From Acephala macrosclerotiorum (taxonomy: Eukaryota > Ascomycota > Leotiomycetes > Helotiales > Mollisiaceae): 64,000 bases of DNA. The position numbers were made by a program, and so were the translations under genes. The stretch lies in NCBI GenBank assembly GCA_014904845.1, contig MU119214.1, positions 62,001 through 126,000 of the forward strand, read 5' to 3'. The notes under the pieces are model-generated. The model made no database searches. It saw only the letters and a list, made by a program, of their open reading frames with translations, and had not been told where the DNA came from. Positions 1 to 11,725 of this stretch are shown one piece after another; positions within the stretch are counted from its first letter, which is position 1; each line of letters begins with the position of its first letter.

Positions 1-1270
1 ATGGCAGGCAGAGAGTATGGTCCTACTGCTGGTATCAAGGGTCTGCGAGCTGCTGTCGCCAACCTTTACAATGTCCATCACAGACAAGGAAAAGCGAGCC
101 AGTATTCTTGGGAGAATGTCTGTATTGTTCCTGGTGGACGAGCGGGGTTGATCCGTATCGCTGCGGTGTTGAACAATGCGTATCTGGGATTCTTTATTCC
201 TGATTATACGGCGTACAATGAGATGTTGTCGTTGTTCAAGAATGTAAGTCGGATATGATGCGGGGTAGTGTGCCAAGCTGCCATCATTGCATGAAGTTCT
301 TGGCAGGGCTTCAGCTAATGATTACTCTTCCAGTTCGCTGCCATCCCTTCTCCATTGTCGGAGGAAGATGGATATCATATCCATCCCGACAAGATCGCTG
401 AGGAGATTGCCAGAGGAACAAGTGTCATCTTGACTTCGAACCCTCGTAATCCTACCGGAAAGGTTGTCAAGAACCCCGAGTTGGCTGAGATTCAGAACCT
501 CTGCCGTGACAGAGCTACATTGATCATGGATGAGTTCTATGGCGGGTATAACTATACCAGCAACTGTGATGGAACCACTATCTCCTCTGCCGAGAACATC
601 GAGGATGTTGATGAGGACGATGTCTTGATCATTGATGGTCTTACTAAGCGATTCAGACTTCCTGGCTGGAGAATTGCGTGGATTATTGGTCCCAAGGAAT
701 TCATCAAGGCTATTGGATCTTGTGGTTCCTACCTTGATGGAGGTGCCAATGTGCCGTTCCAAGAGGCTGCCATCCCTATGCTCGAACCTGACAGGGTTCT
801 CAAGGAAATGCAAGCCATTCAACGCCACTTCAAGGTACACCATCCTATCATGCTCCCATCAGCACCACTAACAAAATTTATAGGACAAGCGCGATTACGT
901 AGTCAAACGCCTCCGAGAAATGGGCTTCGTAATCAAAACTGTCCCCGACTCCACCTTCTACCTCTGGCTCGACCTCGAGGGTCTCCCAGACGCCATCTCC
1001 GACGGACTGAACTTCTTCCAGGCCTGTCTTGAAGAAAAAGTCATCGTCGTCCCCGGAATCTTCTTCGACTTGAACCCCAGCAAGCGCAGAGATCTGTTCG
1101 ATTCTCCTTGCCATCATTTCGTCAGATTTTCTTATGGACCGAAGATGGACACACTTAAGATGGGTTTGGATGGTATTGAGAGGGTGGTGAAGAAGTTTAA
1201 GAAGGGAGGTAAGTTTCAGCAGAGCCACAAGAGAGGTGACAGTGTGGATGAGGTTGCGGTGGAGGAGTAG
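1..1270 (+). CDS. PLP-dependent aminotransferase, class I/II (5' partial)
   Basis: Exons 1..243, 334..834 and 884..1270 join in frame; introns are 90 and 49 bp with gtaagt/cag and gtacac/tag borders. The product transfers amino groups with a pyridoxal phosphate cofactor, and its substrate is not evident. Visible family marks are the SNPRNPTG turn of the large domain, the MDEFYGGY segment with the PLP-contacting Asp and Tyr, and GLTKRFRLPGWR holding the Schiff-base Lys. The C-terminal small domain ends in FVRFSYGP. About 378 residues are present against 400-450 in the family, so the N-terminus lies before base 1 and the ATG at base 1 is probably internal. Close to aspartate/aromatic-type fungal aminotransferases; the exact enzyme cannot be named. 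Confidence 0.85.
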
Positions 1271-2851
1271 GATGGCTGGATAGGAGGGCTCGACTGATTT
1301 CGCCGACCTGACCTTGATGCTTTGCGCTCTTTACCCTGCTACTCAATCCCTAATTTTTTGCTTGCTTGCTTGATTGATTTTGATGATGTGTGAGAGGGCG
1401 ATGCTAAGTTGATGTCGACAGAATCGTAAAGCTTCCTTTCTTTCCTTGGTCTGAGAGCCTTGAGATGAGTCCGAGCGAGCGAGAACGTTTCTATGCCTTC
1501 ACGATAGACTGGAGATGGAGGAGAGGAGAGCAGGTATGAGAGGGATGTGTTGAACAATAAAAGGTATGGATTTCATGGGATGGGATGGTTCCATATACGG
1601 TATCTTTCTTTGCATTGCAGTCTAGCTAGATCTAGATAGATAAATAGCAATACACACAGGTCAGATCATTGCTCTCTCAATGTTGTTGCTCCGCCCACCA
1701 CTTCCCCTGCCGTCAAAAGTCCTCTCTTCGTAAGCACAACTCCTGTCAAGTTTCAACTCACAAGGCATCGTAAAGGTTTCCCACGGTCACATTCTTCTAA
1801 CTTTCTCATCCTCTTACCTCGAAAAGATGCAGCTGTCGCCAAAACTCCGTCTTTTTGAGTTCATCAAGCGTGGTACCAAATCCAGCTCAGCAGCAAGAAC
1901 ATCACGCGTCGAAAGTCCACCAAAATGGAGGTGAATGGCTTGAACATTATTCTCATATGCCTTCACATCTTACGGAATGTTTCGATAGTGAGATTCCGGT
2001 CAGCAGCACACTGTGTTGTTGTTTCTCAAGACTTGGTAGTTTCGTCTCATCGCGAAGTGTCGATGCAAAGGGAACACGACGCGTCGAGACTCGACGGAGA
2101 CGAAGACGAATACTATAAAATTTATGAGAGAGAGCATTTCTGCTACTTGAACAATGATTCGATGACGGGATCAAAATCTTCGCTCTGCTGTATGGACGAT
2201 TATTGAGGACCGTGTAGTCGTGACCGTGTGTCGGGGTTTCGGCGTTTGCAGTATTCCTGGAAACATCAACACTTCAACGGAGGAACAGTAGGAAAAATGC
2301 CTGCTTGACTTCGAATCGGTCATTTAAAAGTTGATTGGAAGACTTCCAGTTTTCGAGTGTCGGTCGGTGTGCTCTGCTGGTGCTAGCCTAGATGGTGATC
2401 CTGCAGTGGCAGTTGTGGTGCTTCACCACTACTTAGCTGTCCAGATCACCATGCTTCTGCACCACCACAAAATCAACCAATAAACCACCAAGACTCCTCT
2501 CACGCAGGCAAGACCATGTAAAACACATCAAGCTGCACTCTGGCATGCTTATGAGGGACCTTCCTTTCAATACACAACTTGTGTATTGAGAAGAAGGCAC
2601 CTTTTTGAGAAGGGATGTTGGGTGGTTGAGGGGGGAGTGGTCTGTGATAGGAAGGCACTATGGGTAGCAAGAAAGATGTCGCGCGGGGTACACCTGCTTG
2701 CCAGCACAAGTGGAAGGGACATCCAGCACTGCTAATTTCCCACGATGACTGATGACATAGATCACCACAAAAGGAAGGGAATTCTAACTTGAGTGTCAGG
2801 CCATGTTGATTTCCGGTTCGAAGATGTTCGATCGAATGGGCAAGATCCATC
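1271..2851. other. Intergenic, no supported gene
   Basis: 3' flank of the aminotransferase and 3' flank of the minus-strand regulator. It contains T/C-rich stretches and only short, low-quality ORFs on both strands. No RNA gene or repeat seen. Confidence 0.5.
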
Positions 2852-3059
2852 TCACCAACGAATAACCGTCTCCCTCGAATCAACGCTCCCATCTTCCCTC
2901 CTTCCCAACCTCTCGCATACAACCTTCGCCATCCTCTTGAAACTATCAATAATGACACTCATAGTCCTAACCCTATCCTCCTTGCTAATAAACGGTATCT
3001 CTCCTCCAACTCCATCAGGAATCATCACCATTTTCTCCTCTTCCATTTCCATCATCCAC

Positions 3060-4785
3060 TCACTCACTAACACTCGCCATCGTTAACGCATCCCACACCC
3101 CCTCTCTCGTCGCTAATTTCCTCAACAAAGCAATACTCTCGCGTCGAATGCTAGGCTCACGACACCATCTCGAAACGCTTCTGATAGGATTCACGAGTCC
3201 GAATTCGAAGGTGAATAGGTTAGGCGTCGAATAAAGGGGATCCTGGGCAACGAGTTGACGCAAGGAGACCATTTCGCTAAACACGGGGGTACATGAATCC
3301 AAAGACCATTCATCGCTCAGAATAGAGCTATGCATCAAGACCTGCTGTCCCAAAGCATGAATTTTCAACAGCGAGGATGCAGTCCAACTCCTACTCCCTT
3401 CTACCAGCTTCTCATAAAATGGATTAAAAGAAGTGAACCAGCGTGTGATCTCAGATACGTAGGAGTGGTATTCTGCTAGTAAAGTGGGTGACATATCGTA
3501 AGTCGAGAACATGATCTCGGATTCGGGGGATATGGGGATGGGACCAGAGCCGAGTCCCATGTCGATGTTCATGTGGCTATCTTTACGGAGAGATAGTTGG
3601 CCGGCGACAGCACCGATAAAGTGGGAGGTGCGACGTTGGATGAGCTCCCAGTATAAACGGGCTTGCTCCACTGAGATAAAAGGGCACGGCATAGAGGCTA
3701 TGGTGTGCGATCCTTCATGCTTTAGTTTTGAGTATAGAGAGGGAGGGCGTGGATCACCCAAGGTGATTATTTGGATGTCGAGATTTGAGAAGGCGTGGAT
3801 CAAGTCGTCTTCGATCAGGTGTGGGAGAGGAGATCCCAAGCATATCCTCGAGAAGTTCGCGTTGATACGAGTCGTTGTGGATGTGAAAGGGAGAAGTGGC
3901 TCTAAAAATGTCTCTTCTATAGGTGCATGTTGAGAAAGCCAGTCCTGGAGAATTGAATGTCCCGAGATAGCATGTCGGAGGGCGAAGAAGTGGTTGCCCT
4001 GTAACACCTCAAAACAGACAACAAGGAGACAGCTGATGAGTACAAGTCGAAGATTTCGGTCTTTCTTTCCTTGAACAGGACTCTGGTCATTTGCGTAGGA
4101 AGCAAGTTTCTTCCGCATGCTATTCACAGCAGTGCCATATTTCTGCAAGGCAAATCGAAACTGTGGAGCAGCCTCAATCCCACTCGTACTCTTCTTTCCT
4201 GCTGGCAAGTCCTTCACCCATTTCCGTTCACACGAACTCAAAGCTCCAATGGCGACCAATGTATCGCGAATGAAAGGTTCTGAAGCAGAAGCCTGCAATA
4301 TCACCCTATCCCAGAGTGAACTTGAAAACAGCCCTGGCAGTCGAGGCGCAGTTCGAGAAAGGAAATTTCGAAATCCTTGATGCTCGTATGCGGATTCGAA
4401 TGGAGTAGCAGTGATGAGTGCATCTTGTGCTGGAGATGAAGCGTTGGAAGTAGCTCGAGGTAATAAGGGCCGAGTACTGGTTTCAACAAAAGACACGCCG
4501 GATCTTGGTCTTGCGCGTTTCTTGGGAGGAGGGTAGCCATCACAATGACCCCAGAACTTCAAGCAACGCAAGCAAGAAGGCTTGGTTTCATCGCATGCAC
4601 GTGACGAGCTCTGGACATAGATTAGCAAAGTTCACTGTCCCAGGATATAGAGGATAATCATACTTGCACGTTGTGCAACCTCCTTTTGCCTTGGTGTGTC
4701 CTGCTCTTACTCGACGCTTAGTCCCAGCTTCGGGAGTGATGCAGGTGTTCGTGTTCTTGCTCGAATTCTCCGCCGCGTCTCCCAT
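3060..4785 (-). CDS. Zn2Cys6 transcription factor, probably frameshifted at both ends
   Basis: Exon 1 is 4664..4785, then a 53-55 bp intron with a gctaat branch, then a long open exon down to 3060. The N-terminus gives the first zinc-cluster cysteines (GGCTTCK, C37 and C40) and exon 2 the rest (CDETKPSCLRC, then CDGY). The body (about 500 residues) resembles the fungal-specific regulatory region of the DUF3468 type. Two problems: splicing at the natural cag acceptor reads K-A-R-H-V but is one base out of frame with CDETK, while the next AG (exon from 4608) restores frame with five instead of six residues between Cys2 and Cys3. At the C-terminus the frame stops at 3060, but the family-like continuation (EWMMEMEEE and about 65 further residues, to 2852) runs in another frame after a tandem GTGA. 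It may be a young pseudogene or may reflect sequence errors. Target genes unknown. Confidence 0.7.
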
Positions 4786-5642
4786 GCCAACTACCTCCTG
4801 TCACATTAGATCTTTCGATTTCAGCGAATGAGTGTCTCTTCTTCGCCAACATGTTTTCCAGAAGCAGGAGAAAAGGTCGACGTCGATGCGCAAGAAGTTG
4901 GGAGTGGTATACGTGAACTAGAAACTTATGTCAGCATCGTCAGCACTTGCACAAGGCACCTCGCAAGGCTGAGATCCTCAATCTCTATGGTAGTTAATGC
5001 ACCAATGACACGATCCGGGTCGCACGGTTCCTGTTTCATCTGCAAGGCTACCATACGTTGCGAAGCCGTTGCCAAGAACCAGTAGGTCTCCCGCTACGGA
5101 AGATATACTTCTGGATGAGCCACCAAGTTTTCCCTCATCAGCATCGCATAAAAATATGCAAACTCTATTTCCGATCTCCTCTATCATTGTGAATTCCGCA
5201 ATGAAGGAAAGAGGTGGTCTTACGAAGAAGAGAAAATGTCCAAGCTGTCAGAACAGAGTTTCAACCTTCGCAATGTTCTGTGCGCATGTCACGCTAAACC
5301 GATCTGATCTATGTCACGAGCAACTAACAAATCTGCCGCTCCAAACGGCCTCCAAAGTCAAAGTGACCCCATTCTTGAGATCATAATGCGCCGAGCAAAA
5401 ATTGCGATGTGCATCAAAAGTCTGTCTGCTGCCTTGAAAGAGTTTAACTCCGGCACTTGAGATAGAAGTTGGGATGAGTCTGGACCGTATCTGCGTTTCA
5501 AGGATTCCCTCCATTCGTTTTGGTATCTACTACGTGAATCTTCCCCCATTTCTCTTCAGGTCTATCACCCAGACTGTGGTCTTAGATGCTATTCCTTTTA
5601 TGAACCCCTTTCCTTGAACGCCGATAATGCAATATTCGTACA
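4786..5642. other. Intergenic, no supported gene
   Basis: Lies between the regulator's start and the 3' end of NUP188 (both minus strand), so it should hold the regulator's promoter and the NUP188 terminator. ORFs here are short and lack family features. Confidence 0.5.
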
Positions 5643-8600
5643 TTACGAATCATTTCCGCTGCTAAGCACATCTCTGATACCCATTAACTCGATCAGGACC
5701 TTGTTTTCCAATGCACTGACTGCCCGGCCTTCTGCAGTCTTCTTCTTCACCATTGCTACCTCTCTTTCACCCATTGGCAATATTCGTTCTCGGAGCAATG
5801 CTCTTGAGCTTAGCCAGAACTCAGTATTCTCCAACACACCTGCTGCATCCCATTTCACGTCGGGTACTTCCGTCGTGCCCTGTAGAACCTCTCTGAAACC
5901 ATTCAAAATGAACGTTAGCAACGACATTGAATGCAATTCTGAGCAGATCGTAACGGTGATGTATTTCGACTGTCCCCTCGGAACGATGCGACTTGTTTCT
6001 GGGGCATCTAAAGCTTGTTCGGATTGCGCCAGCAAAGTCGGAAACTGGTTCAGAAACAATGCCACCTCTGTCGCGATGGAGCCCTGCACAGCATCGATGA
6101 TGTTGAGGACAAGAGGGAGAATGCCGCGAACCCAGATGCTGTAACAACGCTGGAGACCAGCGCTATCTGCAAATGGACTCACGCCGCCGCGACGAAGGTA
6201 GGAAGTGATGCTCGATGAGGCGATGTGGCCAAGGACACCGTCAATGGCGAGTTGCTCGGCCATGAGAGGAATGCTGGAAAGCTCGAGCAGGAAGAGCATG
6301 CTGAGCTCGCCGTATATTGGGTCGCCATCGATCGCAAGTTTATCGGACCAGGAGAACAGGGTTAGGGCGACGCGTGGAGTAGAATTGCTGGCCATCATGG
6401 TGACGATCTGCTGATGGTACAGCCCAATGCCAGGTACACGTAAGCAAGATTGCAAGATGCCAGTAAGTAGAGATAAGTCCTCTGGTGAAGAGTCGGCGGG
6501 AGAGTCGTGGACAACAGAGGCTAGTTCTCGAAGACCCATTGATACTACATTTCTGAGGATCTCGAGGATAATAGGGATGATGGGAGCGGACTGGTTATTA
6601 CGCATGGATGCCCTCAAATCTTTCTCCTTTTGGTCGGGTTTCGCTTCCGCGTGGACTCGAATTGCAAGGAACAATAGCTTGAGTAATGACCGATAGTAGA
6701 GAATGTCTTCATCGGGAACAGCTCGATCGAATGAGCCACGCAGGGTAGCGATGGCCTTCCAGGTAATTGACAAAAGATTCTTCACCTCAGGAATTGACGA
6801 TTCGGCCTGGATCAAGCGCTGAGCAAGCACAAGAGCAAAATCCGTCCGCGTGAGAGAAAGACGAGCGAAGATCTCCACAGGGGGCTGCGTACCGCTGTTT
6901 GCAACGAGGCAATTACTCACGATCTCAGCTGACATCCTCTCCAAGTCGGGGTCGCCTTTCATGTTGACACTGAGCTCTATTGCAAGTGATTTCCAGCTGT
7001 GGAATAAAGCCTGCTGCGTATTAGTCGTGATCGAAATTCGGATAAAAGCACCTACGACTTGAGCGTCAACAAGAGACAAGTTGAGATTCGCCCTTTCGAC
7101 ACCATCCCGATACCCTTTAACTTCTCGTCCACCCCATGCCGAGCTATGTCGTAACATTTTATCGGCAAGCTGTAAGTCGTAGAAAAAATCCTTGCCAATC
7201 TGGCGGGGCTCCAAGGTCGTCCGCTTCAGGTCTTGAAGTGTGCATCCCGGAAATTTACTCTGAATATTTTGCTTCAATGACGCATGAAGTGAGACGCTGT
7301 AGTTAGGAACGGCGACGGCGAATCTCGCGAAATATGACAAATTGTTCTTCAGATCGTTGAGTGGAGATGGAGTTCCAACCTGTCTAGAATGAAATAGGTT
7401 CATGGCTAGGATCTCTGCAATATGACCTGCAATCCGAGTCTCGTAGCATGATTCAATAGACAGTTCGTGCTTTTGGATTGGCTTGAGATTGCCTGCATAT
7501 TCCGCTATGCATTTGATGAATCCTGGGTAGAGAGGAGAGTTGCAGACAGTCCAAGGCCAAAAGTTCTGGGCCAGTGATATACACTCGAGCATGACAAGAG
7601 ACTCTTTTGGCGGAAGCGCATTGATTTTAGACATCTTCTCCAGTGCTGTGGTGAGTAGTGGTTTGTCCAACGAAGCTACCTCCTTGCCAGTGATTCCACT
7701 TTTCATCGCATCTCGTGGCGTCTTGCCAGTGAGGAGGTAATTAGCGAACCACTGTTGGCGACTACTCACCACTGTAGATAGGAAATGCCAGATAGTGGTG
7801 ACATTCTGTTCTCTTGATAAAGGCCTGTCAAGATCTGCTAGCATATGAAGGAGATTTCTAGCCGTCAGTGGTCCTAGATGACCTAAGATTGATGGAGGCT
7901 CGGCGGTACCAGAAGCTGCAGTAACAATCAAAGCCTCGAAAAGAGCCACGACGGGATTTCGGTAGAAATCATTCGCTGCATAAAGACGAGCAATGATGGG
8001 GGACGCCTTGAAGAGAAGCTTCTCGAGCTGTGAAGATGGCTGCTTAAGTAAATTACTGACTCGAAGCAATGTGGTGGCGAAAGATAGGAGTGTGGTGACG
8101 TGTGAAATACGCAAATTTGTTGAATGGATGTAGATGGTGGAGTCCGGTGTTGCGAGACCATCAAAATATGATCGCAAAAGAGGTTGGAACCTCAGAACTC
8201 CAGAAGTGCTCGATAAGAAGGTGTCCGCGATGTGTGATGCGGATGGCAATAACGGATCCATGATTCTTGTGACCTTCTGCTTTTTGGCTGGAGGTCCCTT
8301 AAGCACCTCCTTAGGTTTGAAGTCATGGTCGTCTTCTTTCTCATTTGTCCAAGATTCGATGCCGTATGCGTACTGCAGGACTTTATTGAACGCAGCACCG
8401 ATGATGAGGCTGAGTCGCTGACGATCATCCTGTTCTTGGTATTTCCATGTGCAGGAGGTCTCGAGAACATCGACCAGGTACCTCGTGAAAACGACAAGAA
8501 CCTTTGCCAGAGAGTGTTCAGGAATGCCTGTGCCTACATCTTCCTCAACCTGGAATCTTGAAGTCGACCGTCCGCCGCCACGTCTGAGAATTACATTAGT

Positions 8601-11347
8601 CGCAAAATCGTCGACGAGTTCGTCGTACAGGTGGCAGCACGCTGTCAAAAAATCGTAACGGCCTGACACAAGTTCGACACCTTCCACAATGGTCGACAAT
8701 TGTCCTCCACCCCTACCAACGCCTAAAAGTCCGCTTCTGGTAAGTAAAGGCCATACTCGTCCCGGAAATAGAGGGATCATGGCATGAATGAAGGTGATAC
8801 AGCTGATAAGGACTTCCAAAGAGGCATCAGAATTAGATGAGGCTGAAATATTTTGGAGTTCTTGCTCGAAGATATCAAACACCACAGATGTGATATCACG
8901 GTTGCGGCTAAGGCCCGCACTGGCATTTTCCAAGAGATGTCGTGCGTCTTCTTTCCAATTCCGGTTGCTTTCGTCCGCCCTACAGATACCCTGGAGAAGT
9001 ATTGCAATGATGTTGATTATCTCGCTGGCAGAATCTCGATCTACAGGCTCATCGGTCGTTGCGTCAAGTACATCGCTTGCCGCCAAGAATGTTTCGAGGA
9101 GCCTTCCAAAATATTTCAAGGCTGGATACTCGTGATACCAGAAAGCTACCCTAGGTCCTGATTCGGAGATGATGCGGCCATAGGTCCCTGCTGGGATGCA
9201 AAAATCCGGGTCAAGTCTGGATAAGACCAACGATTTGCTTTGCGTGCTCTGGAATTGACCAAGCTTCGACCGGGACTCAAAAAGCTCGACTGGTCGAGTC
9301 AGCCTGATAGTGTTGTTGTTCTCTTCTTCCTGTGCGGTCTCGTAATCGGCGAAATGTGGTGGTAGCGCGTAAGTAAAGACCGGCATCGCCTCGAGGAGCG
9401 CGAGAACAGATTGTGAAGGTTCCGGTCCATATGGAAGTGGCGACGTCGCTAAAGCACGGACGAATTGCAGAAATGGCAATGATTCATATGGATACCTCTG
9501 CTGCGCGGTTATGACAGTTGAGTTGATCAGGTCCGCATCCGCCAAGAATAACACCATCGGATCATCGACATCAAGGAGCGTTCTTGGGTCTATATTAGTC
9601 CAGTAATTCCGTCCCCCAGTAAGAGTTGCAATGACAGCTTGCATGAGCTCCGGGAGATACCCAAGACCCATAGCGTATCTCAAAAGAACCAAGATAAGTC
9701 TGCGCATCTGAGAGCCAGCGACATATGGGAAGAGTGCAGCTGTCGTAGTGCCTAGCTGCAAAGATACGGCGGTGAGTGTTTCGAAGACGTGGCAAACATT
9801 GACAGCTCGCAGACCGAAAAACTCAACAATATCAGTATCGATACTACCAGATATCTGGTCAAAAGTATTCTTGTAGCAGTCGGGTGCCAAATTCAGCTCC
9901 GTGTCAACTGAAGATGCTCGATCAAATCTGGAGATATCTGGCGGGGTTTCGGTCTCGACCCGATCCTTTATAGCCTTCAGGATATAGGTCCAACCAAGGA
10001 TAGCGGGGCCAGCGGTAATGTATCCACTATATGCAGCTTCCAGTAAGATGGCATGGAGTTCCGTAAGTGTGGTGGTGTTGAACAGATACGGCTCATTCGT
10101 TGACGCATCAGGAGAGACCCCTTCTCCATTCTGCGGATCTTCAAGAAACGCAATAACCTCATTGAGACATAACAAAGCCAACGATACAAGCATCGACGTC
10201 GACTGAAGTACAAAGACTTGAGCCTGGATTGCTGGTCCTTCCTATAAATGAGCGTTATTACATGCTTCTATGAGAGCGTGGTCACGGACATACCATCTGG
10301 AAGATGCTGAAAAATTTGCAGGACTGCTGCAGACGGAACCAGGCGAGTATAACCGTCGAGGGGGCGCAGTCCGTGACATATGTGATGAAGAGCCAAATAA
10401 GCTCCATAGTGTGAATTGACTCGGCGATCTGACTTTGGAACCAGTCCATTTCGAGCTCTTCTCCACCGGCGCACTCATCAGACCAGCCGCTTCCTGTTTC
10501 GAGTCTTTTGACATTTGTCTCGAGCGCCGCTATGCCCTTTAAAATGAGCCCAAACTCACTGCCACGGGGTATGTTGCTATAAAGAGCATCTCCAGCCTTG
10601 TCCAACCAGGACGGCGGTAACTCTGGCTGATTCCCCGTACCTTGCTCACGGTTCACATTCTCTTTATAGTAACATGCTTGAAGAAGTGTATCGGCGCATT
10701 TGAGAAGATGTCGTCTTTCTGAGAGGTATGTGCGAAGTATGCGCCATCGTCGATTGCCTTCCTTTTCGAATTCTTGCTGGATGGTTGACGGATCGACAGC
10801 TTGAGAGAGGAGAGAAAGAGGTATTGGGCTCGAATATTTGCTGTTTCCTGCTGCCTCTCGAATGCCAACAAGTTCTTCTTCAGAAAATGGTCCTAGTAGT
10901 TGTGCGGCTGCGCGAGATTGGCACTCCTCGATCACCACCCTGAGCGCCGATGTCTCGTCTACCTGGGCAACCTTGCTTAGCCATAAGGCGTCTTCCTTAA
11001 TCTGCTTGAGATCATATTTCGGGTTCGAGGAGGGCGTGACATTAATGGCGGAGGTCTTCGTCTCGAATGCGCTCTTCGACTGCGGCGACGGGTCTGGAAA
11101 GGCATCGAAAGGGTTTGAGAGCAGGTTCGTAACTTCGGGATCCTCCAAAAAATTTTGAATCACAGCTTTATGTTCGTCTCCAAGCTCAGTATTGCTCGAG
11201 ATAGCGGTGTATGCGGATTTCCATGAGCTGTAGCCAAAGTCAATAAAATCTGCGACAGAGCCAGAAGTGAACTTACATCAACAGCTCGTCACCGGTCAAA
11301 CATCTTTCCAAGGATGGAAAATAGCTGGCATCGCGTATTGGAGCCAT
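5643..11347 (-). CDS. NUP188: Nucleoporin Nup188
   Basis: Three exons, 11277..11347, 10294..11227 and 5643..10241, join in frame through 49 and 52 bp introns into about 1867 residues, near the usual size of filamentous-fungal Nup188 (yeast 1655). Nup188 is a large alpha-solenoid scaffold of the nuclear-pore inner ring that binds Nic96. The N-terminus (YFPSLERCLTG, then ISWKSAYTAIS) matches the family start. Around residues 640-715 an SH3-like insertion is visible (IPAGTYGRIIS, then FWYHEYPALKYFGR), preceded by the PVFTYALPPHF segment. These features favour Nup188 over its paralogue Nup192/205. The small first exon (23 codons) is easily missed; the ATG at 11347 was chosen because translation from it gives the conserved start. 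Divergent from trpC. Confidence 0.88.
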
Positions 11348-11725
11348 TGCTACCTAGCTTTGCAAGCCAGGATTTGGTGAAAGGCGTTGCGTGGAGCATT
11401 AGTTGCCCTGAACCTGCAGTCAACGCGGCTGAAGCTTTCTGGTTGACGCGCGAGCCATTTTGGTCTGTTCCGGCCAACGGACTTTTTATCCAGGTACCCC
11501 AACGAGGCTACCAAAACCGCTCGAAACCTCCCCAGATTATTCCGATCACTCATATCACTGAGCCTTTCCTGACCCGCGGTTCCGAGATTTCCACAAATTT
11601 CGTCCTCCGACCACCTTCACATTGGAAAAGACGAGAGCGAATCGACGGCTGACGAAATCGCGAACAACCTATCTCCTCTAAAAGCCCGTGGTATGCTCGG
11701 GACATCATAACCAGCACATTCCACG
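11348..11725. promoter_or_regulatory. Shared promoter of NUP188 and trpC
   Basis: These 378 bp are all that separates the two divergent start codons, so both promoters and both 5' leaders must lie here. No clear TATA box is seen. No motif can be assigned to the cross-pathway regulator without a matrix search. Confidence 0.6.

Noticed and set aside
5614..6144. 176-codon plus-strand ORF opposite NUP188
   Set aside because: It lies entirely inside the open NUP188 coding strand, and has no domain. It is a complementary-frame shadow, like the ORFs at 8134, 8788 and 12271.
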